DNA of 64,000 bases from Nocardioides sp. GY 10113 (GCF_004919105.1 NZ_STGK01000015.1:42168-106167), one strand, 5' to 3'. Counted from the first letter of the stretch, positions 56,102-63,840 are shown. Translations and numbers: made by a program. Notes: generated from the letters alone by a model not told the origin.

Positions 56102-56869
56102 TCAGGCGTCGATCGCCTCGAGCACCTCGTCGGAGATGTCGGCGTTCGAGAAGACGTTCTGCACGTCGTCGAGGTCGTCGACGGCGTCGACCAGCTTGAA
56201 CACCTTCGCGGCGGCGTCGGCCTCGGCGACCGGGATGTCCATGGTCGCGACGAACTGGACCTCGGCCGAGTCGTACTCGATGCCGGCGTCCTGGAGCGCG
56301 GTGCGGACCGCGACCACGTCGGTGGCCTCGGACTGGACCTCGAACGCCTCGCCGAGGTCGTTGACCTCCTCGGCGCCGGCGTCCAGCGTCGCCTCGAGCA
56401 CGTCGTCCTCGGTGACGTCCTTGCCGTCGTGCGACTTGGGCACCACCACCACGCCCTTGCGCGTGAAGAGGCGGGAGACGGAGCCGGGGTCGGCCATCGT
56501 GCCGCCGTTGCGGGTGACCGCGGTGCGGACCTCCATCGCGGCCCGGTTGCGGTTGTCGGTGAGGCACTCGACGAGCAGCGCGACGCCCTGGGGGCCGTAG
56601 ACCTCGTACATGATCGTCTCGTAGTCGACGCCGCCGCCCTCGAGGCCGCCACCGCGCTTGACCGCGGAGTCGATGTTCTTGTTGGGCACCGACTGCTTCT
56701 TGGCCTTCTGGATGGCGTCGTACAGCGTCGGGTTGCCGGCCGGGTCGGGACCACCCATCTTGGCGGCGATCTCGATGTTCTTGATCAGCTTCGCGAAGAG
56801 CTTGCCCCGCTTGGCGTCGATCGCAGCCTTCTTGTGCTTGGTGGTCGCCCACTTGGAGTGGCCAGACAT
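56102..56869 (-). CDS. YebC/PmpR family regulatory protein (TACO1-like)
   Basis: 255 residues of the YebC family, starting MSGHSKWATTKHKKAAIDAK, the invariant opening, with three domains: SVPNKNIDSAVKRGGGLEGG, YGPQGVALLVECLTDNRNRA and NGGTMADPGSVSRLFTRKGV. Members act in translation of difficult sequences such as polyproline or as transcription regulators. It is next to pdxT and ruvC in the usual actinobacterial order. Confidence 0.96.
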   Translation of the reverse strand: MSGHSKWATTKHKKAAIDAKRGKLFAKLIKNIEIAAKMGGPDPAGNPTLYDAIQKAKKQSVPNKNIDSAVKRGGGLEGGGVDYETIMYEVYGPQGVALLVECLTDNRNRAAMEVRTAVTRNGGTMADPGSVSRLFTRKGVVVVPKSHDGKDVTEDDVLEATLDAGAEEVNDLGEAFEVQSEATDVVAVRTALQDAGIEYDSAEVQFVATMDIPVAEADAAAKVFKLVDAVDDLDDVQNVFSNADISDEVLEAIDA

Positions 56870-56891
56870 ACGTCCCTACTTCCCGCTCGAC

Positions 56892-56921
56892 AACAGCGCT
56901 GTGACAGCGCCGTCGATTCTA
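56892..56921 (-). promoter_or_regulatory. yebC promoter candidate: TAGAAT -10 and ACAGCGC repeats
   Basis: In the 70-bp gap before yebC, minus-strand TAGAAT (56921-56916) is a good -10. Just downstream ACAGCGCTGT (a 10-bp palindrome) and a second ACAGCGC form a possible operator. AGTAGGGA before the ATG is the likely ribosome site. Confidence 0.4.
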
Positions 56922-56939
56922 TCGCTGCGTCGATCCGGC

Positions 56940-57515
56940 TCAGCGAGGCGCCATGTCCAGCAGCAGGCGGTGGACCCGGTCCTCCCCGTTGACCTCCGGG
57001 TGGAAGGAGGTCGCGAGGATGTTTCCCTGCCGTACGGCGACCGGGTGGTCGTGCGCGGTGGCCAGCACCTCGACGCCCGGCCCGACCTCCTCCACCCACG
57101 GCGCCCGGATGAACACCGCGTGCACCGGGTCGTCGAGCCCGGCGAAGTCGAGGTCGGTCTCGAACGAGTCGACCTGCCGGCCGAAGGCGTTGCGCCGCAC
57201 CGTCGCGTCCAGCCCGCCGATGGTCTCCTGCCCCTCCGCGCCGTCGAGGACCCGGTCGGCGAGCAGGATCATCCCGGCGCAGGTGCCCAACACCGGCATG
57301 CCGCCCCGGACCCTCTCACGGAGCGGCTCGAGGAGCTCGAACGTGCGGGCCAGCTTCGCCATCGTGGTCGACTCGCCGCCGGGCAGCACCAGCGCGTCGC
57401 AGTCGTCGAGCTCGCTCGGTCGGCGGATGCCGAGCGCGCGCACGCCGAGGGACTCGAGGGTGTGCAGGTGCTCGCGGACGTCGCCCTGGAGCGCGAAGAC
57501 GCCGATCGTGGTCAC
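56940..57515 (-). CDS. pdxT: Pyridoxal 5'-phosphate synthase glutaminase subunit PdxT
   Basis: Glutaminase that feeds ammonia to PdxS. The 191-residue protein has the oxyanion/entry motif VLPGGESTTMAKL, nucleophile Cys in VLGTCAGMILLADRV, and the His-Glu pair in ATSFHPEVNGEDRVHR. The GTG start is fixed by MTTIGVFALQGDVREHL. There is no Shine-Dalgarno sequence (the preceding bases read CCTCCGCCC), and it begins only nine bases after the stop of the last fibre-cluster gene. PdxS is not adjacent as usual but 6.4 kb upstream at the window edge. Confidence 0.96.
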   Translation of the reverse strand: MTTIGVFALQGDVREHLHTLESLGVRALGIRRPSELDDCDALVLPGGESTTMAKLARTFELLEPLRERVRGGMPVLGTCAGMILLADRVLDGAEGQETIGGLDATVRRNAFGRQVDSFETDLDFAGLDDPVHAVFIRAPWVEEVGPGVEVLATAHDHPVAVRQGNILATSFHPEVNGEDRVHRLLLDMAPR

Positions 57516-57524
57516 GGGCGGAGG

Positions 57525-58181
57525 TTAGTCGGTCTGGTGGTTCGCCTCCCATGCGGTCCACACGTTCCAGTACGGATCGTTGGGATCCCAGTCGGACGAG
57601 TCGTAGCCGGAGCCGTAGCTGAACGGATAGTTGCAGGTGTGCGTGTTTCCCGCCCAGGTCGGAGGCTTCCGGACGTTGCCCGAGTGCGCCGGCCACGCCT
57701 GCCGCTGGCCGTTGCGCCGCGTGGTCACGCCGGCGCCGCCGGTCGTGGCGTAGAGCGATCGGACCGACCACCCGAATCCGCGGTAGCCGAAGGCGTACGA
57801 ACCCCACGCGGCAGGGTCCGACTCGGCCCAGGCCATGCTCTGCGAGGTGGCGGTCGGACTGTTGACGTCGTACCAGGTGCTGACGCCGCCGTCCGCCTGC
57901 TCCCAGGCGTAGATCCGGTAGCCGACGATGCCCGTGGTGTCGCCGCTGACGCTCCAGCTGATCGTGGCAACGCCTCCCGACACCGAGCATCCGGTGATCC
58001 GGGGGGTCACGGGGCCGGGGGCCAACGTCGCCTTCGCGGCGTCGGTGACGCTTCCCTGGTTCCAGGCCGCCGAGCTCCCCGGCAGCGCGGCGGACAGGGC
58101 CAGCACGAGCAGCATCGCGATCGACGGCACCCACCGTCGGGACCGACTCCTCCGTTGCGCCGTGTCCATCGCGACCGTCAC
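57525..58181 (-). CDS. Secreted FN3-like protein, second cassette copy (gene G)
   Basis: 218 residues starting at the GTG that overlaps the upstream stop (GTGA; an ATG four codons later is possible). The signal segment WVPSIAMLLVLALSAALPGS is followed by SAAWNQGSVTDAA, close to the SipW-type motif. The central domain has fibronectin-III-like strands (TISWSVSGDTTGIVGYRIYA), then GWSVRSLYATTGGAGVTTRR and NGQRQAWP. It shares these blocks and a C-terminal WDPND with gene E at 59097. Unknown function; perhaps a surface-fibre accessory or tip protein. It is last in the cluster, immediately before pdxT. Confidence 0.75.
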   Translation of the reverse strand: MTVAMDTAQRRSRSRRWVPSIAMLLVLALSAALPGSSAAWNQGSVTDAAKATLAPGPVTPRITGCSVSGGVATISWSVSGDTTGIVGYRIYAWEQADGGVSTWYDVNSPTATSQSMAWAESDPAAWGSYAFGYRGFGWSVRSLYATTGGAGVTTRRNGQRQAWPAHSGNVRKPPTWAGNTHTCNYPFSYGSGYDSSDWDPNDPYWNVWTAWEANHQTD

Positions 58182-58939
58182 GACAGGGAGAACTGGAGGG
58201 ACTGGGCCGCATAGCCGCCCGCCATGGACGGCGCGGCGTTGGCGGACCGGAGGACGGTGATCCGGCAGGTCCACGTGGAGCCCGGGGCGATCGCCCCGCT
58301 GCCGGCGGTCCCCCAGGTCCTGGTCCCGACCACAGCGGTCGGGACCGCGGTCGGCACCTCCAGCGCGGTGACCGTGGCACCGGTGGTCCAGGTCGAGCCG
58401 GTACGGCAGGACATCGCCACCCGGAGCTCCGGCTCACCCGCGAGCTGGTAGTAGGGCGACCCGGTGCTGGGCGCACCGCAGAGGTTCGCCCGCACCGGGA
58501 GGTCGTTGCGGACCACGTTGGCACCGCCGTTGGTCGCGGTCTGCGTGATCGTCGAGCCCGCGGCGGGCGACTGGCCGCAGGAGCCGATCTGCACGCTGAA
58601 CTGGCTGGCGCTCGCACTCCCTGCGTTGCGGAAGGTGACCTCGGTGACGCTGGCGTTCCCCGTGCCGGGCTGCAGCGGCGACGCGTCGTTCGCCCGGTAG
58701 AGGTTGATCGCACAGGTCACGTTGTTGTTGTCGGCACTGTCCGACGAGTGGCAGGCCAGCCCCTTGCCCTGGGCGGTGACGCTCAGCACCACCCCCTGGG
58801 CCGTCTTGAGCGCGGCGGAGCTGGTGATCGATCCGCGGACCCAGTCGGCGAGGGTCCCGCTCACGGCGCCGTAGGAGAGCAGCAGGCAGGCGAGTCCGGG
58901 CAGCACCCAGCGCAGCGCGGGCCCGCGCACACTCGCCAT
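58178..58939 (-). CDS. TasA-like protein with SipW-type signal peptide, subunit F
   Basis: 253 residues. N-terminal helix WVLPGLACLLLSYGAVSGTL, then ADWVRGSIT, the SipW/TasA-type signal-mature junction. The mature part has six cysteines at 63, 76, 121, 154, 178 and 225 spaced as in the four paralogues, including CHSSDSADNNNVTC, and ends QSLQFSLS. It follows a 157-bp gap with inverted repeats, so it may have its own promoter, and is joined to gene G by a GTGA overlap. Predicted extracellular beta-sandwich fibre subunit. Confidence 0.78.
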   Translation of the reverse strand: MASVRGPALRWVLPGLACLLLSYGAVSGTLADWVRGSITSSAALKTAQGVVLSVTAQGKGLACHSSDSADNNNVTCAINLYRANDASPLQPGTGNASVTEVTFRNAGSASASQFSVQIGSCGQSPAAGSTITQTATNGGANVVRNDLPVRANLCGAPSTGSPYYQLAGEPELRVAMSCRTGSTWTTGATVTALEVPTAVPTAVVGTRTWGTAGSGAIAPGSTWTCRITVLRSANAAPSMAGGYAAQSLQFSLS

Positions 58940-59003
58940 GTCCCCCCCGTCCGCTCGCGGCCGACCGGCGCGACACAGGCCCCGGATGCGCCGCGCGTCT
59001 CTC

Positions 59004-59048
59004 GTGGTCATCGACCACCGTGGCCGGATTCTGAGCGCTCGGAATCCG
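59004..59048. terminator. Two adjacent inverted repeats between genes E and F
   Basis: GTGGTC-N3-GACCAC (59004-59018) and a 24-bp near-palindrome CGGATTCTGAGCGCTCGGAATCCG-type site (59025-59048, two symmetric mismatches) lie in the 157-bp gap. They can form stems on the transcript after gene E, or act as an operator for F-G. The gap holds no gene. Confidence 0.45.
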
Positions 59049-59096
59049 ACCGGCAACGCGACACGCCGGCGACGACACGACGCCGGAGGACGAGGA

Positions 59097-59783
59097 TCAA
59101 TCGAGGTCGAGCGGGACCCGCCACATGCCGTAGTCGTTCGGGTCCCACGCGTAGAACGCCGGCGCGACGGTCGTTTCCGAGCACTCCGGGTAGCCGTAGA
59201 CAGGCAAGGGATACATCGTTCGGGAGGGGCTCGGCCATCGCTGACGCCAGCCGTTGCGCCGGGTCGTCGCCAGCGTCATGTCGTCGGGGTTGCCGTAGAG
59301 GCTGCGCACCGAGACCCCGGCGCCCTTGAACGACGGCCCGTTGCTCACGCCGTCCGACCCCGTGTGCTCGCTGGTGGTCCCGTAGAAGGAGCCGGACGGC
59401 GCGGTGCTGGACGTGAAGATGATCGACCGGTTGCCGACCCCCTTGAAGTTGAGGACCGACGGCGTCGAGTACGGGGTCTTCCAGATGTACATCCGGTACC
59501 CCACGACGTCGGTCGAGGGGACCGGGGCCGGCCAGCTGATCTCCACCCTCGCGAAGTACGTGTCGTCGTCGCAGTTGACGTACGCCGGAGGCACCGGCCC
59601 CGGGCCCTTGGTCGACACCACGCTGGTGGCCGTCACCCCGTCGGCCGCGGCGTTCGTGACCGTCGCCGTCGACCACCCCGCGGACGTCGATGGCACCAGG
59701 ATCGCCGCCAGCAGCGCCGACGCGCAGCCCACGACCGCCACTGCGACCAGGCGTCGTCGCCGCGACCCCTTCTCCCGTGTCAC
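59097..59783 (-). CDS. Secreted FN3-like protein, first cassette copy (gene E)
   Basis: 228 residues from a GTG overlapping the upstream stop (GTGA). Signal segment RLVAVAVVGCASALLAAILV, then PSTSAGWSTATVTNAA. An FN3-like domain contains VEISWPAPVPSTDVVGYRMY, followed by GVSVRSLYGNPDDMTLATTR and RNGWRQRWPSPS, and a C-terminal YAWDPNDYGMW. These blocks align with gene G. It has two cysteines in the mature part (VNCDD, PECSE). Function unknown. Confidence 0.75.
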   Translation of the reverse strand: MTREKGSRRRRLVAVAVVGCASALLAAILVPSTSAGWSTATVTNAAADGVTATSVVSTKGPGPVPPAYVNCDDDTYFARVEISWPAPVPSTDVVGYRMYIWKTPYSTPSVLNFKGVGNRSIIFTSSTAPSGSFYGTTSEHTGSDGVSNGPSFKGAGVSVRSLYGNPDDMTLATTRRNGWRQRWPSPSRTMYPLPVYGYPECSETTVAPAFYAWDPNDYGMWRVPLDLD

Positions 59784-60436
59784 GACAGCGTCCAGGTGAA
59801 GAGCTGGCTGATGCTGGCGCCCGCGACGCGCGGGTCCGCGTACTGCGCCAGGGCGAGGGTGAACTCGCAGACCCAGGACGCTCCCGCCTTCAGCCCCCCG
59901 GACGCGGGCGTGGGCTCGTTCCAGGACTTGGGCCCCGCCGCGACCAGCGCAGCCGCCGTCGACGCCGGGTACTGGATCCGGGTCAGCGCGCCGCTCGAGG
60001 GTCCGCAGGCCACCGCGATCGTCAGGCCGGCGACGGTCGGAATCGTGGTCGTCTCGGTGTAGCTGCAGAGATTGGGGGTGCTCACCGTGCTGGTGCACGC
60101 ACCAGGGGTGATCGTGAACTTCGACCCGTCCACCTTGCCGTGGTTCGTGAAGCTGACCGTGACCGTGCTGGCGGTGGCGCCCGGCACCAGCTCGAAGTTG
60201 CCGAAGAGGTTGTTCGAGCAGCTCGCGCTCTTGTTGTCGGAGGTGTCCGAGGACCAGCAGACCCCCGCGCCCACCACCTGCATCAGGATCGGCGCCGGCG
60301 TGGTGCGCAGGGTGTTGCCGTTGTTGCTGATGCCGGCAAGCGGCCACCCCGCCAGCGTTCCGCCGACCAGCGCGTGCAGCACGAGCGGCAGGGCGATGAC
60401 TCCGGCGCCCAGCAGCAGCGCGACCCGGCGCGTCAC
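59780..60436 (-). CDS. TasA-like protein with SipW-type signal peptide, subunit D
   Basis: 218 residues from a GTG overlapping the signal peptidase stop (GTGA). Short N-terminus, helix VALLLGAGVIALPLVLHALV, then GGTLAGWPLAGISNNGN, the SipW-type motif. Six cysteines at 60, 73, 114, 124, 144 and 190, with CWSSDTSDNKSASC matching the paralogues; C-terminal strand ends LFTWTLS. Directly coupled to the peptidase that probably processes it. Confidence 0.8.
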   Translation of the reverse strand: MTRRVALLLGAGVIALPLVLHALVGGTLAGWPLAGISNNGNTLRTTPAPILMQVVGAGVCWSSDTSDNKSASCSNNLFGNFELVPGATASTVTVSFTNHGKVDGSKFTITPGACTSTVSTPNLCSYTETTTIPTVAGLTIAVACGPSSGALTRIQYPASTAAALVAAGPKSWNEPTPASGGLKAGASWVCEFTLALAQYADPRVAGASISQLFTWTLS

Positions 60437-61590
60437 GCGCCACCGTCCGCTTGCTCGCCACCGGAGGAGGCGGGTACGCCGGTCAGGCGCCAGGTGTCCG
60501 TCCTGACCTGGGCGCCGGCGTCCGCGGCGCGCCGGACGGCGGGATCCGCTGCGTCCGCCGGTCGCGGCGCCGGCTGCGGACGCGGCTCGTCGGCGGGAAC
60601 GAGCGCGTCGAGCACCGGGGCCCCGGCGACCGTCCCGGTCTCCGCAGGGACTGCCGCCAGGTCGGGCTCCGCCGCGGCCGGGCGGTCGCAGCGGGCGCGC
60701 CGTCGGGATCGGACCGCGCTGACGCTGGCCGGCGCGAAGCACCCCACGACGATGGCCAGCCACCACCACCACGCGAACACCGGTGCGATCGCGACCTCGA
60801 GCCGGTGCACCCTTGCCGCGGAGTCGCTGGGGCTCACCGCACGGACCGTGCCGACCTCGCCGGCGCCGATCCGGACCGTGTCGCCGCCGTCGGCGGCCAG
60901 CTCGACCGGGAGGAGGCCGGTGCCGACGAAGGTGCCCGTGGCCGAGCCGTCCGCGTTCGGCGTGAACGCGAGCTGCTGGGCTCCCACCAGGGGGTCGTAC
61001 CAGCTGACCGCCAGCGCGACGAGCGCGGCGCCCAGCAGCAGGGTCATCGGTGCACGCGCGCTCGGTCGCAGCAGCCGCCGCACGCCGCCGATCACGAGCG
61101 CGCCGACGAGCAGCATGGGAGCCATCAGCGCCAGCCAGCCAGCCCCCTTCCAGACCATCACCGCTCGGCCCACGATGTCCTTGCTCTCCAGTCGCCACGG
61201 ATCCGACGGGCTGAGCACGCCCTTGGTGCTGATGGTTCCGTCGGGGTAGCGACGCTCGACGTTGTGGCTGAAGGTCGTCTCGCTGCCGGGGGGCCGGAAC
61301 GTGATCAGGTCCCCCTTCCGCAGCGTGGCGAAGTCCGCGGGGCGTAGCCAGATCAGCGAGCCGACCGGCGCGACCTGTCCCATCGACGGCGTCTCGACCC
61401 GCACCCACCGGCCGCCGTCGGCGTACCAGGTGGCGCAGGACAGGATCACCAGCACGAACGCCGACCAGCCGGCGACGATCGCCAGGCGACGGCCCCGCCG
61501 GCCCCGGGGGCGGCGCGACACGCGGCGGCCCCGGCGACGACCCGCCGAGTGCCCGGCCGCCTGCCCCGAATCCGTCGTGAGCACGCTCAC
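60433..61590 (-). CDS. SipW-type signal peptidase I (S26B) with C-terminal extension
   Basis: 385 residues from a GTG with GGAGG four bases upstream. After a basic tail and the first transmembrane helix (37-55), the catalytic Ser69 lies in VETPSMGQV, and His109 in FSHNVERRYPDG sits 40 residues later, the same spacing as Ser47/His87 of Bacillus SipW. TKGVLSPSDPW (122-132, Asp130) corresponds to the third conserved box. The lysine of ordinary bacterial type I peptidases is absent. Beyond residue 150 are more helices, an exposed domain (NADGSATGTFVGTG), and a Pro/Ala-rich tail. Flanked by five candidate substrates. Confidence 0.88.
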   Translation of the reverse strand: MSVLTTDSGQAAGHSAGRRRGRRVSRRPRGRRGRRLAIVAGWSAFVLVILSCATWYADGGRWVRVETPSMGQVAPVGSLIWLRPADFATLRKGDLITFRPPGSETTFSHNVERRYPDGTISTKGVLSPSDPWRLESKDIVGRAVMVWKGAGWLALMAPMLLVGALVIGGVRRLLRPSARAPMTLLLGAALVALAVSWYDPLVGAQQLAFTPNADGSATGTFVGTGLLPVELAADGGDTVRIGAGEVGTVRAVSPSDSAARVHRLEVAIAPVFAWWWWLAIVVGCFAPASVSAVRSRRRARCDRPAAAEPDLAAVPAETGTVAGAPVLDALVPADEPRPQPAPRPADAADPAVRRAADAGAQVRTDTWRLTGVPASSGGEQADGGA

Positions 61591-61601
61591 CAGGCCTCCG
61601 C

Positions 61602-62345
61602 TCAGCTCAGCTGCCAGGTGATCGACTGGGTGACGGTGACGCCCTGTGCCGACGGCAGGGCTCCGGTCGGCACCGTCACCGAGACCCGGCAGCTCCACAC
61701 CGCGCTGGCGGCGTACGTGCCGGCTCGACTCTGGGTCGAGGTGAGGGACGACGCGCTGCCGACCGCGGCGAGCACCCAGGACCCGCTGTCCTGATAGGTG
61801 CTGCCGTCGTAGCACTTCACGCCCACGGTGAGGTTCGTCGTGCTGCCGCAGAGGTCCGCGACGGCCGGGCCGGAGGTCGACGACGTGGTCACCGTGGGGC
61901 TCTGGCTGCAGGCGCCGGCCGTGATGCTGAAGCTGGTCCCGGTCCGGGCACCCACGTTGGTGAACGTCATGTCGAAGGTCCGCGCCACGCCGTCGTTGGC
62001 CAGCACCGGCGATATCGAGCCGTAGATGTCACCGACCGTGCAGGTGGCCTGGTTCAGCGCGTTGTCGGAGGAGTAGCAGACCGTCCCCGGCGTCCCCGTC
62101 TTGATCTGCTTCAGGACCACCGCGGAGTCGGTCTTCAGCTGGTTCCCGCTGTTGGCGATGGACGCCAGCGTCCACCCCGAGAGCGTCCCGCCGACCCCCA
62201 GTACCAGGAGGAGCGAAGCGCCGGCCGCGGCGAGCCACGCCAGCCTCCCGACCCGGCCCCGGGTCGGCGCCGGGCGCTCGGCCCGACGCCTGCCGGGTGC
62301 CCGGCCGGGGGTCGCCCCGGCGCGGTGCTGCGGTGACGAACGCAT
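61602..62345 (-). CDS. TasA-like protein with SipW-type signal peptide, subunit C
   Basis: 247 residues with a long Arg/Pro-rich N-terminus, helix LAWLAAAGASLLLVLGVGGT, then LSGWTLASIANSGNQL. Six cysteines at 90, 102, 146, 166, 178 and 219, including CYSSDNALNQATC and GACSQSP. C-terminal strand ends QSITWQLS. It lies six bases after gene B and 11 before the peptidase gene; ribosome site unclear. Confidence 0.8.
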   Translation of the reverse strand: MRSSPQHRAGATPGRAPGRRRAERPAPTRGRVGRLAWLAAAGASLLLVLGVGGTLSGWTLASIANSGNQLKTDSAVVLKQIKTGTPGTVCYSSDNALNQATCTVGDIYGSISPVLANDGVARTFDMTFTNVGARTGTSFSITAGACSQSPTVTTSSTSGPAVADLCGSTTNLTVGVKCYDGSTYQDSGSWVLAAVGSASSLTSTQSRAGTYAASAVWSCRVSVTVPTGALPSAQGVTVTQSITWQLS

Positions 62346-62351
62346 GACCGG

Positions 62352-63056
62352 CTACGCCTTCAGGGTGAAGGTGACCGTCTGCGTGCCCACCTGGCCACCG
62401 AGGTCGGCCGGGGCCGTCGCGGCCAGGGTCACGGTGACGTCACAGGTCACGGTCTCGTCGAGGCCGAGGGCGAAGGTCTGATCGGTGGCTTCGTCGGCGA
62501 AGGCCTTCAGCGTCGCCCAGGACCCGGTGTAGACCGAGCTCGTCCCGCTGTCCTCGCAGGTGACGTCGACCGAGAGCCCGGCGTTGTCGCAGATGTCGCT
62601 GACGGCCGCGCTCGCTCCGCCGGACTGGGCGCAGGCGTCGGCGTCGATGTAGAGCGTTCCGGCGGTCGAGCCGACGTTGGTCAGCTCGATCCGCTCCGTG
62701 TGCGAGTCACCGACCGCGGGGTCGCCGGGGTCGAGCTCGTAGCTCGCCGCTCCGCTGTAGAGGTCGACCGCACAGCTCGCCTCGTTGGTACTGCTCGAGG
62801 CGCTCGTGCACGTAGTGCCGGAGCTGGCGTGGTACTCCTGGAGCGCGTACGAGTCCGTGACCCGCGCCTCGCTCTGGTCGTTGTTGATGATCGCGGTGCT
62901 CCACGTCGCGAGCGTGCCGTTCACGCCCAGCACGAGAAGTCCCGCACCGGCGGCACCTGCGCCCCACAGCCAGCCGCCCTTGCGGCGCTCTCGCCGCGGT
63001 GCTTCGGCGGCGCTCGTGGCCACGCCGCCCGTCGTCATGCTGTCTTCAGATCCCAT
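62352..63056 (-). CDS. TasA-like protein with SipW-type signal peptide, subunit B
   Basis: 234 residues. Charged N-terminus (APRRERRKGG), helix WLWGAGAAGAGLLVLGVNGT, then LATWSTAIINNDQSEA. Six cysteines at 83, 95, 142, 156, 167 and 205 in the shared spacing. The C-terminus reads GTQTVTFTLKA. The ATG has a strong GAGGGGGAGA ribosome site, the same as for gene A. More acidic than C, D and F. Confidence 0.8.
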   Translation of the reverse strand: MGSEDSMTTGGVATSAAEAPRRERRKGGWLWGAGAAGAGLLVLGVNGTLATWSTAIINNDQSEARVTDSYALQEYHASSGTTCTSASSSTNEASCAVDLYSGAASYELDPGDPAVGDSHTERIELTNVGSTAGTLYIDADACAQSGGASAAVSDICDNAGLSVDVTCEDSGTSSVYTGSWATLKAFADEATDQTFALGLDETVTCDVTVTLAATAPADLGGQVGTQTVTFTLKA

Positions 63057-63096
63057 GTCTCCCCCTCAGGATGGATCTCGGTGCGTCTCCCCGATG

Positions 63097-63154
63097 GGAC
63101 GGCGGGCCGTCCGGGACGCGGTGGATGTCGTCGCCCGGCGCCCCTCCCCGGGCG
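63097..63154 (-). terminator. Two hairpins between genes A and B
   Basis: GGACGG-N4-CCGTCC (63097-63112) and CGCCCGG-N9-CCGGGCG (63132-63154) lie in the 118-bp gap after gene A. They may partly terminate or protect the mRNA so that A is made in excess over the rest. Confidence 0.5.
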
Positions 63155-63174
63155 CGCGATGGGCGCTACGTGCG

Positions 63175-63840
63175 TCAGGCGCTCAGCGTCCAGGTCAGTC
63201 CCTGGGTCGCCGTCAGGCCCGCCAGTGCGGCGGGGGCGTTCCCCGGCAGCGCGACCGAGACGTCGCACTGGACGTCCTTGCCGCTCGCCTTCGTGAGGCT
63301 CGACTCGACCTCCACGCTGGTGCCGTTGAGCGAGGTGAGCGTCGCCGGCCCGAGACTGACGCCGCCGTCGCCGTCACAGCTGATCGTGACCTCCGTGACG
63401 TCGCACAGGTCGTGCGTGCTCGGGCTGGTGTCGACGCAGGTCGCCATGTCGAGCGTCAGCGTTCCGTCGGCGGTGCCGTCGTTGACGAAGTGGATCTCCT
63501 CGGCGTGCGAATCGCCCGCGAGCAGCGTCGCTGCGTCGCCGCCGTAGGGCTGCAGCGTGCAGGCGAGGACCGAGTTGTCGGCGGAGCCCAGCGTGTCGCA
63601 GGACGACAGGTCGGAGGACCTGGTCTGCTTCAGGGCCACCGCGCCCCCGGTCGTGACGCTGTTCGTGTCGTTGCCGATGACCGCCTCGGTCCAGCTCGAC
63701 AGCGTCCCACTGACGCCGAGCGCCAGCACCACTGCCGCGCCAGCGGCGGCGAACCAGATCAGGCCGCCCCTCCGGCGTCCGTCACCGTCGTTCTGGTACG
63801 AGGTCGCCTTGCGCTTCCCCGTGCTCCCCCCAGAGCCCAT
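63175..63840 (-). CDS. TasA-like protein with SipW-type signal peptide, subunit A
   Basis: 221 residues, first gene of the cluster after pdxS. Charged N-terminus, helix LIWFAAAGAAVVLALGVSGT, then LSSWTEAVIGNDTNSV. Six cysteines at 81, 94, 135, 146, 155 and 192; acidic mature domain; C-terminal strand QGLTWTLSA. Its strong ribosome site is half of a 14-bp inverted repeat. Position and separate hairpins suggest it is the major fibre subunit, by inference. Confidence 0.8.
   Translation of the reverse strand: MGSGGSTGKRKATSYQNDGDGRRRGGLIWFAAAGAAVVLALGVSGTLSSWTEAVIGNDTNSVTTGGAVALKQTRSSDLSSCDTLGSADNSVLACTLQPYGGDAATLLAGDSHAEEIHFVNDGTADGTLTLDMATCVDTSPSTHDLCDVTEVTISCDGDGGVSLGPATLTSLNGTSVEVESSLTKASGKDVQCDVSVALPGNAPAALAGLTATQGLTWTLSA

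Noticed and set aside
57525..63840. Type IV pilus or Flp pilus cluster served by the A24 peptidase at 26537
   Set aside because: The exported proteins have SipW/TasA-type rather than prepilin-type signals, and no pilus ATPase or platform protein is present.
57525..63840. Recently acquired mobile island
   Set aside because: No integrase, transposase, tRNA or clear attachment repeats flank it, and composition looks as GC-rich as its surroundings; insertion is supported only by the pdxS/pdxT split.
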